From assembly GCA_025751475.1 (NCBI GenBank), contig JAOWLD010000002.1:124001-188000 (forward strand): 64,000 nt of DNA, in the 5' to 3' direction. The stretch is from Rhodobacteraceae bacterium XHP0102 (GTDB lineage: Bacteria > Pseudomonadota > Alphaproteobacteria > Rhodobacterales > Rhodobacteraceae). Under the pieces are notes generated by a model. The model did not search any database. It was not told the origin of the DNA and saw only the letters and a list, made by a program, of their open reading frames with translations. This document shows, piece by piece, positions 17,262-27,300 of the stretch; position 1 is the stretch's first letter; each line of letters starts with the position of its first letter. Both the position numbers and the translations under genes were made by a program.

Positions 17262-19070
17262 ATGTTCCTTAACGGCTTGGGTAGTTTGGGGGTAAAGGGT
17301 ATGGCCAACAACGGCGCAGACCCACTTATGATCGTTGGTCTGATCAGCTTTCTCGCGGCATTGATCGCAAGCCTCACCGTGCAAATGTTTTTTATGGCAC
17401 AGCGCCGTAAATCCCGCAGGCAGTTGGAGCGCATACCTCAAGACGTGATGCGCAAATATGTGTTTCGTGAAAATTATCTCATTTCGGAGGTCGAAAGCCC
17501 CGATTGGTATCTCACCGACCCCGAGGATCGCTCTGGGGCTTGGCGCAATCTGGCCATGGGTCTGGAGCATTTACATCCCGATATTCGCCGCAAAATGGAC
17601 CGCCTTGCGCGCCACGGTGAAGGTTTTTTGCTCGTCGGTCGCCTTGGCCAAGACGAAATTTCACTCAGCGGCACGTTCGAGGATGGGCAGGTTTGCATCA
17701 CCGTCTCACCGATGACGCAAAGCGGCCAACGCAGTATCGTGGATCACGACAGCTTTGAGCGCTTGCAAGAAGAAACCAAAATCTTGCGCTATGCGATGGA
17801 GGCCAACCCGTTCCCGATCTGGCGTCTGGATGGTGAGGGAAACATAACTTGGGCCAATGCGGCCTATTTTGATCTCCTTTCAAAGCTGCGTGGGGAAACA
17901 GAAGTGGTTCTTTGGCCCATTCCCGATATTTTCGCCGCCGCCATGGCCGAAGCCCAATCAGGCGCGCAAAAGGCGCGCATCAGCCTAACCCCAGAACAGC
18001 CACCCTCAGGGGGCACGGGTCCAGATGGAAAGTTGTGGTATGAGGTGCAAATGCACCAGTCCGCCTTAAAGGCCGATCACGCAGATGCAAAAGGCGATAC
18101 GCGCGAGACAGCGGATTTTGAAGGGGCGCTCTATATTGCCACGCCATGCAATCGTTTGGTGGCCGCCGAACGATCCCTGCGCAATTTCGTGCAAACCCTC
18201 TCGAAAACCTTTGCGCATCTGCCCATTGGACTGGCCGTGTTCGACCGCAAGCGTGAATTGATCCTGTTCAACCCCGCCTTGGTCGACCTCTCCACGCTAG
18301 ACCCAAGATGGTTGAGCGCGCGACCCAGCTTGTTTGAGTTTCTCGATCAACTGCGTGACAACCGCCGAATGCCAGAACCCCGAGATTACCGCGCGTGGCG
18401 TTCAAGTCTTATTGCTTTGGAAAAAGGGGCGGAAAACGGGAATTACGAGGAAATCTGGAACCTGCCTGACGGACAAAGCTTTCGTGTCATCGGGCGCCCA
18501 CATCCTGACGGGGCGGTGGCGTTGATCTTTGAAAACATCAGCGCGGAAGTTTCCCTGACGCGCAAATTCCGTGGTGATATCGAAATTTATCAATCCGCCT
18601 TGGATCATGACGAGCAGGCCGTTGTGATTTTCAACGCGGATGGTGAATTGGAGATTTCAAACGCGGCATATGCGCTGTTGTGGGAGGATGATCCCCGCGA
18701 GCGGCTGACCCGCGATGATTTTGGTCACGCCCTTCAGACATGGGAGGCGCATTGCCTGCCGCATCCGCTTTTCGAGGACCTGCGCCTGACCTTTAATGGT
18801 GAGACAGGGGCGACAAACTCCGCCATGAGCGATGTGATCTGGATGAAAGATGGGCGGCGCTTGGACTTCGTCATGACCCCCCTTCAACACGGGCGGGTGA
18901 TGTTGAAATTCCGCATGGGCATCGGTGCAGGCCTCAATGCGGGCCTCAGCACGGGCCTCAGCACGGGCCTCAACCAAGCCAAACCACTGCACCCTGAAGA
19001 AATGAGCGGCGAAGCACGGCCGAACACGCCAATCGCCGTGTTAATGAATTACGCCGCCTCGCAAAGTTAG
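17262..19070 (+). CDS. Membrane-anchored PAS-domain protein, probable DivL homologue
   Basis: This 602-residue protein has an N-terminal membrane segment (about 25-47) and at least three PAS-like regions. One begins LRYAMEANPFPIWRLDGEG (about 180) and another FAHLPIGLAVFDRKRELILF (about 320), followed by a region around YQSALDHDEQAVVIFNADGE (about 440). There is no histidine-kinase H-box or ATPase domain. In Rhodobacter relatives a PAS protein called DivL, lacking kinase activity, influences CtrA phosphorylation. Architecture, position after regB and the upstream CtrA-like site suggest this is it. An alternative start is ATG 17301 (MANNGADP). A near-perfect Gly-Leu-Ser-Thr repeat (LNAGLSTGLSTGLNQ) sits near the C-terminus. 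The DivL identity is inference. Confidence 0.65.
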   Translation: MFLNGLGSLGVKGMANNGADPLMIVGLISFLAALIASLTVQMFFMAQRRKSRRQLERIPQDVMRKYVFRENYLISEVESPDWYLTDPEDRSGAWRNLAMGLEHLHPDIRRKMDRLARHGEGFLLVGRLGQDEISLSGTFEDGQVCITVSPMTQSGQRSIVDHDSFERLQEETKILRYAMEANPFPIWRLDGEGNITWANAAYFDLLSKLRGETEVVLWPIPDIFAAAMAEAQSGAQKARISLTPEQPPSGGTGPDGKLWYEVQMHQSALKADHADAKGDTRETADFEGALYIATPCNRLVAAERSLRNFVQTLSKTFAHLPIGLAVFDRKRELILFNPALVDLSTLDPRWLSARPSLFEFLDQLRDNRRMPEPRDYRAWRSSLIALEKGAENGNYEEIWNLPDGQSFRVIGRPHPDGAVALIFENISAEVSLTRKFRGDIEIYQSALDHDEQAVVIFNADGELEISNAAYALLWEDDPRERLTRDDFGHALQTWEAHCLPHPLFEDLRLTFNGETGATNSAMSDVIWMKDGRRLDFVMTPLQHGRVMLKFRMGIGAGLNAGLSTGLSTGLNQAKPLHPEEMSGEARPNTPIAVLMNYAASQS

Positions 19071-19139
19071 CATATTTATCTGGCGCGATCCGCACGGCAT
19101 GGCTTGCGCGCCTGATATTCGCTTGTAAACTTGGGCATT

Positions 19140-19673
19140 ATGTCCAAGGAAACCATTGCCCCGCTCTCCGAATTGCCGCCCTGCCAAGTGCGTCTGCGCA
19201 TGGAGTCACCTGACTCCATGTCACGCTTTGCGGCGGCCTTGGCACCACATCTGGGTGCAGGGGATATCTTGGCCCTCTCTGGTGATTTGGGTGCGGGGAA
19301 AACGCATTTTTCCCGTGGCGTTATTGCCACGCGTTTGGCGGCCTTGGGGCAGGTGGAGGACATCCCGTCACCAACCTTCACCTTGGTGCAAGCCTATCCT
19401 TTGACGGAATACGAGATTTGGCACGTGGACCTCTATCGCCTCAGCGACCCGCGCGATGTGGATGAGTTGGGCCTGATCGATGCGTTTGAGACAGATATCT
19501 GCCTGATTGAGTGGCCCGAACGGATGCAGGCCGATCTGCCTGATCACACAATCTGGCTTTGTTTTCGGCATGATCCCGAAAACCCACAGGCCCGTGACCT
19601 CGCCATCTGCTGTCGGGACGATCACCCCAAAAAGGCACGGCTTCTATCTGTTGCGAAAGGGTCCTTGGCATGA
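19140..19673 (+). CDS. tsaE: tRNA threonylcarbamoyladenosine biosynthesis ATPase TsaE
   Basis: This 177-residue P-loop ATPase assists TsaB/TsaD in t6A formation. Walker A GDLGAGKTHFSRG is near residue 47. The TsaE switch region SPTFTLVQAYPL and the DLYRLSDPRDVDELGL segment are present. ATG 19140 (MSKETIAPL) is preferred to an upstream TTG at 19131. It overlaps the next gene by 4 nt. Its pairing with an AmgK-type kinase gene is common in alphaproteobacteria. Confidence 0.93.
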   Translation: MSKETIAPLSELPPCQVRLRMESPDSMSRFAAALAPHLGAGDILALSGDLGAGKTHFSRGVIATRLAALGQVEDIPSPTFTLVQAYPLTEYEIWHVDLYRLSDPRDVDELGLIDAFETDICLIEWPERMQADLPDHTIWLCFRHDPENPQARDLAICCRDDHPKKARLLSVAKGSLA

Positions 19674-21331
19674 AGCTATCCGCAACGGAGCAGGCATTTA
19701 TCGACAAAATGGGATGGGGCAAAGCCCGCGTGATGCCAATACAAGGCGATGCTTCTGCCCGCCGCTATACCCGCCTGAGCGTTGCGGGCCATAGTGCTGT
19801 GTTGATGCAAACGCCGCTGGATCAAATCGCCAGTCAAACCGCTTTTCAATCTATTGCCGCCTATTTGCGCAATCTTGGCCTCTCTGCCCCCACCATTTTC
19901 GGCGAAGATATACAGAACGGCCTCATGTTGGTCGAAGATTTTGGGGATGCAAGCTATAAGAGCCTATTGGAGCAATCACCAAACCAAGAGGTGACGCTCT
20001 ACGATGCGGCCTTTGACGTGCTGCATATTTTAGCACGCACAGGCACAATGGGGGGGCTGCCTGTCCTATCCGCTCTCGAATTGGCTCGGCTCACCGCCGT
20101 GACCTTCGAGGAATTGCCACAAGACCATTCACAGCGTGCCGCACAAGCCACGTTCCAAGAAGGGCTGTTGGACATTACCAAATGGATGCTGCGCGGCGCA
20201 CCTGTCACGGTGCTGCGTGATTTCCATGCGGGAAATTTGATCTGGCTTCCCGAGCGCAAAGGGGTGCAACAGGTAGGCGTGATAGATTTCCAAGACGCAC
20301 TATCGGGTCCCGCAGGCTATGATCTTCTCTCTTTCCTGGATGATGCGCGCCGCGACATTGGGTTGGATTTACGCACACGTCTGATCCGCAAATATTCTGA
20401 CAGCTTGCGCATCAGTGAAGATGAAATGACCGCCCGCGCTGCGCTTTTGTCTTTGCAGCGCAATTTCAGAATTCTTGGCCTGTTCCGCCGCCTCGCCCGT
20501 AATGGCAAGCCAGAATATCTACGTCATATGCCCCGTGTCGCCGCCCATGTGTTACGGGCTGCATCGCATGACACGCTCAGGCCATTACAGGCCTGTGCCA
20601 AGGCCATCTGCGACCATTACCTCAAGGGCACATCGAAACAGGCCAACCGTGGCGCAATGATCATGGCAGCGGGGTTTGGCACACGGATGGGACCCTTGAC
20701 GAAATCCACCCCCAAACCTCTGATCGAGGTGGCAGGGCGTGCCCTCATCGACCATGCGCGAGAGCTGACACAGGGTATTGGAGCAGCCCCTGTGGTCATC
20801 AACACCCATTATCGCGCCGCTCAAATGCGTCACCATCTGCGCCATGCGGCGGTGATCCTCAGCGATGAGCAACCTCATATCCGAGATTCGGGCGGGGGCC
20901 TGCAGCAGGCGCTGCGTTATTTTTCCGATGACGCGGTTTTCACGCTGAATTCTGATAATGTTTGGACGGGACAGAATCCTTTGGCCGCGCTTGCCAAAGC
21001 ATGGCAGCCTGAAAAAATGGATGCCCTGATGATGCTGCAACCTGTGGATCGGGCAACAGGCCGTGAAGGATCGGGTGATCTGGGCTTGGATGCGGATGGG
21101 CGCATATGCTTTGACACTGCGGAGAAGCCCTACGTGTTCACGGGGGCGCAACTCATCAAAACCGCTCCAATTGCCGCCGTTGAGGCAGCGATCTTTGGCC
21201 TGCGCGAGGTTTGGGAGGGTCTGGCCCAATCGGGTCGGCTTTACGGCGTGGTTCATAAAGGGGGATGGGCCGATGTCGGCCACCCCGAAGGGATCATCGC
21301 CGCGGAAACTTTGTTGAAGGCCTCCGCATGA
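19670..21331 (+). CDS. Fused AmgK-like sugar kinase and MurU-like nucleotidyltransferase
   Basis: This single 553-residue frame contains two enzymes. Residues about 1-320 form an aminoglycoside-phosphotransferase-like kinase (RDFHAGNL with catalytic D184; IDFQDA with D206), the AmgK type that phosphorylates the anomeric position of MurNAc/GlcNAc. Residues about 328-553 form a sugar-phosphate nucleotidyltransferase (MAAGFGTRMGPLTKSTPKP near 332-350; LNSDNVW), the MurU type that makes UDP-MurNAc. These are normally adjacent separate genes of a peptidoglycan-recycling bypass. The junction (about 20624-20660) has no stop and no clear ribosome site before the internal ATG. Coupled by ATGA overlaps to tsaE and addB. 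A sequencing indel causing the fusion cannot be excluded. Confidence 0.85.
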   Translation: MKLSATEQAFIDKMGWGKARVMPIQGDASARRYTRLSVAGHSAVLMQTPLDQIASQTAFQSIAAYLRNLGLSAPTIFGEDIQNGLMLVEDFGDASYKSLLEQSPNQEVTLYDAAFDVLHILARTGTMGGLPVLSALELARLTAVTFEELPQDHSQRAAQATFQEGLLDITKWMLRGAPVTVLRDFHAGNLIWLPERKGVQQVGVIDFQDALSGPAGYDLLSFLDDARRDIGLDLRTRLIRKYSDSLRISEDEMTARAALLSLQRNFRILGLFRRLARNGKPEYLRHMPRVAAHVLRAASHDTLRPLQACAKAICDHYLKGTSKQANRGAMIMAAGFGTRMGPLTKSTPKPLIEVAGRALIDHARELTQGIGAAPVVINTHYRAAQMRHHLRHAAVILSDEQPHIRDSGGGLQQALRYFSDDAVFTLNSDNVWTGQNPLAALAKAWQPEKMDALMMLQPVDRATGREGSGDLGLDADGRICFDTAEKPYVFTGAQLIKTAPIAAVEAAIFGLREVWEGLAQSGRLYGVVHKGGWADVGHPEGIIAAETLLKASA

Positions 21332-24300
21332 CCCAATCCCCCAAATCCCGTGTTTTTGCCACGCCCATTGGGCTTGAGTTTACCTCTGCATTGGTGGCGG
21401 GGTTGGATGCGCGGCTACAGGGCCAACCGCCCGAAGCCTTGGCCCGCGTGGAAATCTGGGTAAATTCCGCCCGCATGGAGCGCAATTTACGCGCGCATTA
21501 CCTGCGGAAAGCCGCAAGCTTTCTGCCGCGCATCCGGCCTTTTGAGGCAATGGCGCATATGCCTGATTTGGGCGGCATGACGCAGCCCGCCTCCGATCTG
21601 CGGCTCCGACTGCATCTGGCACAACTGGTGGGACAGTTGCTGAACGCCGCGCCTGATCTGGCCCCACGTGCCTCGATCTGGTCCCTTGCTGATAGTCTCG
21701 CCGATCTTTTGGGCGAAATGCACGAGGAACGGGTTGCGCCCGCCGTGCTTGAAGCGCTGAATGTCGAGGGCCATTCCGAACATTGGCAGCGGAATTTGAA
21801 ATTCATCCAAATTCTGCGCCGCTATTTTGAAGCCAATCCAGACCTGCTGACCCAAGCCGCACGGCAAAGCAGCCTGATTGATCGCTTGGCTCGGAAATGG
21901 CAGGACAACCTGCCTGATCACCCCGTCATCATTGCAGGCTCAACAGGGTCACGCGGGGCAACCGCGCGGTTGATGAAGGCGGTGGCGACACTGCCAAACG
22001 GGGCTGTGGTTTTGCCAGGTCTTGATTATGAAATGCCCGCAGCGGTGTGGTCCGCACTTATTGACACAGACCAACCTAAAGGGGGGCTGACAGGTCAGGA
22101 CCACCCCCAATATCGCTTGGCAAAGTTTGCGAATGATATGGGGATACGCCCTTGGGAGATTGCCAAATGGGTGGAGGATACCCCGCTGCACCCCAAGCGC
22201 AACGCGCTGATCTCGCTGGCCTTGCGTCCCGCACCACAAACGGACCAATGGCTTGCCGAAGGTCCCCGTCTTGCTGATCCACGCGCAGCCATGGATCAAG
22301 TGACCTTGATTGAAGCAGAGACCCCGCGCGATGAGGCGATGAGTATCGCGCTGGGTCTGCGTCATGCCATCGAGACAGGGCAACGTGTTGCCCTGATCTG
22401 TCCTGATCGCATCTTGGTGCGGCAGGTTTGCGCCATTTTATCGCGCTGGTCTCTGATCCCAGACGACTCGGCAGGCGTCCCCTTGGGGGAGACGGCAACG
22501 GGCCGCTTCCTGCGTCACGTCAGCGATGTGATGCTGCATCCGATCACGGGTTCCATCACTGGGGAGGCCTTATTGGTGCTGCTCAAGCATCCACTGTGCC
22601 ATTCGGGGCGTGATGATCGTGGCCTGCATTTGCAGCGCACACGAGATTTAGAATTGGAAATGCGCAAAAAGGCATGGGCCTTTCCCAAATCGGAAGCCAT
22701 CCTTAACTGGGCGCGTGATCAAGTCGATGATCCAGAAATCATGGGCTGGGCTGAATGGGTCTGCACGGAACTGCTCGAAGCAAAGCCGCTTGATGCCACG
22801 GGTCAGATGGCCAGATTTGTCGAGGCCCATATCGCATGGGCGGAGGCCTTGGCGCGCGGTCCAAGCGCGCATCTCGCGGATCATGCCCTCAAGGACGGCG
22901 AACGGGCAGGGGCATTGTGGCAAGAAAATGCGGGCACCGAAGCCTATAAGCTGATGCAAGGCTTGGTGCAGGACGCTGATGCCGCAGGCGCGATCTCGCT
23001 GATGGATTACCGCGATCTTTTCGCAGGTGTTTTGAGTGAAGCGATGTTGCGCAATCCCGTCCGCCCCCACGCGGACCTTCTGATCTGGGGACCGATGGAG
23101 GCGCGGGTGCAAGGGGCCGATATGCTGATCCTAGCAGGTCTGAACGAGGGTGTCTGGCCCAGTGCCGCCAGTGCCGATCCGTGGCTCAATCGCACGATGC
23201 GCGCCGAGGCAGGGTTGCGCCTTCCAGATCGGCGGATCGGGCTTGCGGCCCATGATTTCCAACAGGCACTTGGGGCAAACCAAGTGTGGCTGACCCGTGC
23301 CAAGCGCGATGCTGAATCCGCAACAGTCCCATCGCGGTGGCTAAACCGCGTCACAAACCTGCTCAAAGGCAGCAGCGATGACAGTCGCGCGGCGCTCGAT
23401 GATATGCGCGCGCGCGGCGCAAAGTGGATGACTTTGGCCAAAAATGTGGATCAACCCGAACCTCATGAGCGGCGGCCACGCGCCAAGCGCCCCGCGCCCA
23501 AACCACCGCGCGCGCTGCGTCCAAAATCGCTGTCTGTGACACAGATCGAAACCTTGGTTCGGGATCCTTACGCGATCTATGCACGCAATATTCTTGATCT
23601 TCACAAATTGGGTGAGTTGAATGCCCTGCCCAAGGTCACGGATCGCGGCACCGCGTTGCATCGGGTCTTGGAGGGGTTCATTGCGCAAAGTCTTAATCAT
23701 GCGGTCTTGTCAGATTTCGACCGTGCAAAAGCCGCATTGTTGCAGATGGCCGATGAGGTTCTCACCACCGAAGTGCCTTGGCCAAGCGCACAGCGGATCT
23801 GGCGTGCGAAAGTGACAAAATTCGCCGATTGGTTCATTCAAGGTGAAATGATCCGCCGCAAATCGCGGACCCCCGAATTGCTCGAGGCACGCGGATCTTG
23901 GCCCATTACCACGCTTGATTTCACACTGACAGGCAGCGCAGACCGTGTTGATCGAGATCAGAACGGAGCGCTGTGGATTTACGACTATAAGGCTGGATCA
24001 GCCCCGTCAGACAAGCAAGAAAAGAACTTCAAAAAACAGCTGTGGCTTGAGGCATTGATGGCCTGTGATGGGGCATTTACGCAAAAGCCCGAAACCGTTG
24101 CGGGCCACGGTTACCTCGCGCTTGGCAAGCAGGAAGATACATCCATCGCCATAACCGCGACAGAGTTGGATCAAATGCGCGAAAGTTTTTTCAAGCTGAT
24201 CCGAGAATATCAAAACGAACAGAAGGGCTACATTTCACGCCGCGCCGTATCTGATCTGAATTTTGAAGGCGATTATGATCACCTTGCACGCTTCGGCGAA

Positions 24301-24342
24301 TGGGATGACACCGACACAGCCGAAGGGGAGGCGGTTGGATGA
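21328..24342 (+). CDS. addB: Double-strand break repair protein AddB
   Basis: This 1004-residue alphaproteobacterial AddB is the inactivated-helicase plus nuclease subunit of the AddAB end-resection complex. The C-terminal PD-(D/E)xK nuclease is clear: RGTALHRVLEGFI near residue 770, GSADRVDRDQ and WIYDYKAGSAP near 885. The N-terminal half carries the degenerate UvrD-like region. ATG 21328 overlaps the preceding stop (ATGA); in-frame sequence back to 21265 lies inside the murU region and is not used. It is coupled to addA by another 4-nt overlap. Confidence 0.93.
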   Translation: MTQSPKSRVFATPIGLEFTSALVAGLDARLQGQPPEALARVEIWVNSARMERNLRAHYLRKAASFLPRIRPFEAMAHMPDLGGMTQPASDLRLRLHLAQLVGQLLNAAPDLAPRASIWSLADSLADLLGEMHEERVAPAVLEALNVEGHSEHWQRNLKFIQILRRYFEANPDLLTQAARQSSLIDRLARKWQDNLPDHPVIIAGSTGSRGATARLMKAVATLPNGAVVLPGLDYEMPAAVWSALIDTDQPKGGLTGQDHPQYRLAKFANDMGIRPWEIAKWVEDTPLHPKRNALISLALRPAPQTDQWLAEGPRLADPRAAMDQVTLIEAETPRDEAMSIALGLRHAIETGQRVALICPDRILVRQVCAILSRWSLIPDDSAGVPLGETATGRFLRHVSDVMLHPITGSITGEALLVLLKHPLCHSGRDDRGLHLQRTRDLELEMRKKAWAFPKSEAILNWARDQVDDPEIMGWAEWVCTELLEAKPLDATGQMARFVEAHIAWAEALARGPSAHLADHALKDGERAGALWQENAGTEAYKLMQGLVQDADAAGAISLMDYRDLFAGVLSEAMLRNPVRPHADLLIWGPMEARVQGADMLILAGLNEGVWPSAASADPWLNRTMRAEAGLRLPDRRIGLAAHDFQQALGANQVWLTRAKRDAESATVPSRWLNRVTNLLKGSSDDSRAALDDMRARGAKWMTLAKNVDQPEPHERRPRAKRPAPKPPRALRPKSLSVTQIETLVRDPYAIYARNILDLHKLGELNALPKVTDRGTALHRVLEGFIAQSLNHAVLSDFDRAKAALLQMADEVLTTEVPWPSAQRIWRAKVTKFADWFIQGEMIRRKSRTPELLEARGSWPITTLDFTLTGSADRVDRDQNGALWIYDYKAGSAPSDKQEKNFKKQLWLEALMACDGAFTQKPETVAGHGYLALGKQEDTSIAITATELDQMRESFFKLIREYQNEQKGYISRRAVSDLNFEGDYDHLARFGEWDDTDTAEGEAVG

Positions 24343-27300
24343 CACAGCATCAAACGCCCCATTTTGACGCGGCGACCCAGGCGCAGGTGATCTCGGCAGA
24401 CCCGCTGCGCTCCACTTGGCTTTCGGCCAATGCGGGTTCTGGCAAAACGCGGGTTTTGACCAATCGCGTGGCACGTCTGTTGCTGCAAGGCGTGCCCCCT
24501 GAGCGGATTCTATGTCTGACCTACACCAAGGCTGCGGCTGCAGAGATGCAGAACCGCCTTTTTGAAACCTTGGGGGAATGGGCCACGATGAGCGATGATC
24601 CATTGCTGGCGGCCTTGGCCAAGCTTGGGGTCGCACAGGATGATCTTAACCTCGACACCTTGGCACAGGCGCGCACCCTTTTCGCCCGCGCCGTTGAAGC
24701 CCCGGGTGGATTGAAAATCCAAACCATCCATTCCTTCTGCGCGTCCGTATTGCGGCGCTTTCCCGTTGAGGCGCAAATCTCGCCCGCTTTTGAAGAAATG
24801 GACGAGCGCGATCAAAGCGATCTGACTGCGATGATTTTGGAGGAAATGGCCCAAGACCTCAGCCATGGTGGGCAGACAACCCTAGACATGGTGGCCCCAT
24901 TCCTCAGCGACCTTGACGGACAGGAGGCGGCCCGCGCCGTGGTCACCCATCGCGACCATTTTGAAACCCCGTCCTCAGAGGCGGATTTGCGGGCTTTTTT
25001 TGGCCTTGGCAATCTGACCGAAGAGGGGCTTTTGGCGCAAGTGTTCACGGGCTGCGAGGCTGACTTGTGTCACAAACTTGAAAAGCTTTTGGACGCCAAC
25101 AACAGCCGCCAAGCCAAAAGCAAACGGATTTTGAAAAGCTATGATTGGTCACGCCACAGCTTGTCCAGTTTGGGCGCGTTGGAAGCAATTTTCGTTAACG
25201 GCAGCGATGTCAAAAATGCCCCTGATGAAGCCAGAGGGGATAAACTGTTCAATCCGCAGGTGCGCGCGCGTATGGGCGAGGATTTTCCCGCGCTTTGCGA
25301 TTTTATGGAACGTCTGGCCGAAGCGCGCCCGAAACGCCGTGCGCTGCGCGTGTTAGAGAAATCTCATGCCCTCCACCAATTTGCCCCCGATTTTCTGGCG
25401 CGCTATGATCGTGCCAAAGAGCGGCGCGGTTGGCTTGATTTTGACGATCTGATCCGTCTGACCAACAGGCTCTTGACCGAAACGAGCCTTGCGCAATGGG
25501 TTTTGTTCCGACTGGACGGCGGCATTGACCATATGCTGGTGGATGAGGCGCAAGACACTTCGCCCGCGCAATGGCAGATCATTGCCAAATTGGCCGAAGA
25601 ATTTGCCGCAGGCCAATCCGCGCGCGATGGTCTGACCCGCACGATTTTCGTGGTGGGTGACAAGAAACAATCCATCTACTCGTTTCAGGGGGCTGATCCT
25701 GAAGGGTTTGATCGGATGCGCGATGCATTCGACACGCGCCTTGCCGCTGTGCGTGCAAATTTACAAAAGAATGTGCTGAAATATTCTTTCCGATCCGCAC
25801 CCGCAATCTTGGCTTTGGTGGATCAGGTGGCAGCGGATCAAGGCCATGCGGGCCTTGGGCAGGATGTCGAGCATAAAGCCTATTTTGAAGACCTTCCTGG
25901 TCGGGTTGATATTTGGCCCGCGATTGAAAGCAGTGCCTCCCCCGAAGTGCCCGCTTGGGACGACCCAGTGGATATGATCCATGACAGCCATCACAGCGCT
26001 GTTCTTGCAAATCGCATTGCCAATTTCATTCGTGATACCATCGACAATCGCCATGTGATCCGCACGGGCAATCATCCGCCCCGTGTTGTGCAGCCAAGTG
26101 ATTTTCTGATCTTGCTGCGCAGCCGCAGCACATTGTTCCACCAGATCATTCGCGCACTCAAAGAAAAGAACCTCCCCATCATGGGTGCGGATCGTTTGCG
26201 CATCAGCGCGGAATTGGCCGTGCGCGACCTGACCGCCTTGATGAATTTTTTGGCAACACCCGAGGACAACCTATCTCTCGCGGCTTATCTGCGCTCCCCT
26301 GTGGGGGGGCTGAGTGAGGCTGAATTGTTTGATGTGGCGCATAACCGCCAGACCACACTTTGGAATGCGTTGCGCCACCAGCGCGATAGATTCCCAGACG
26401 TGGTGTCTACGTTGGAACAGCTGCGCAATATGGCAGATTTCCAACGCCCCTATGAAATTTTGGAATATCTATTGTCCAAAAAGGGAGGGCGGCGCGCCTT
26501 TATTGCGCGGTTGGGACATGAAGCCGAGGATGGCATTGACAGCCTCTTGCATCAAGCGATGAGCTACGAGCGGCACGATGTGCCCAGTGTGGCGGGCTTT
26601 GCCGCATGGTTGCGGCGGGGCGATGTGACGATCAAACGCGATATGACGGGGGATGATAACCAAATCCGCGTGATGTCCATCCACGGGGCCAAAGGGTTGG
26701 AGGCGCCGATTGTCATCCTGCCCGATACGGCGCGCAAAAAGGACGCAGGCCATCGCGGTGTGAACACGCTGAAACCCGAGGATGGGCCATTGTTATGGGC
26801 CAACGCCTCGGATGATCTGCCACGGGAATTGCGCCCCGCTTACGAGCGGCGCAAAGCCGCGCAAACCGAAGAAGAAAACCGCCTGCTTTACGTGGCCATG
26901 ACCCGTGCAGAAACATGGTTGATCATCGCCGCTGCGGGCGAATTGAGTGCGAAAACAGGCGACAAGCTGGTGTGGTATGATCAAATCCACGCATCCGCTC
27001 AATCCCTCCCGCAGACCCGCCCGCATATGTTTTGGGACGAGGCAGGACTGCGCCTTGAGAATGGCGACTGGAGCATGGCAGCCGCTTCTGCACAGGACAC
27101 CCCTGCCATCGCGGTTCCACAGGCCGATGATATCGCGGCGGCGCTGTCGGGATGGGTCAAGGCCACCCCTGAACCAAAGGCCAAGGATAAGCCTGCACTG
27201 ACCCCTTCGGATCTGGCGTCAGAGGCAGCGCAACCACTGGCCGATGCAGATCGCACCACCGCGTGGCACGATGCGGAGGCGGCCAAATTGCGCGGACGGC

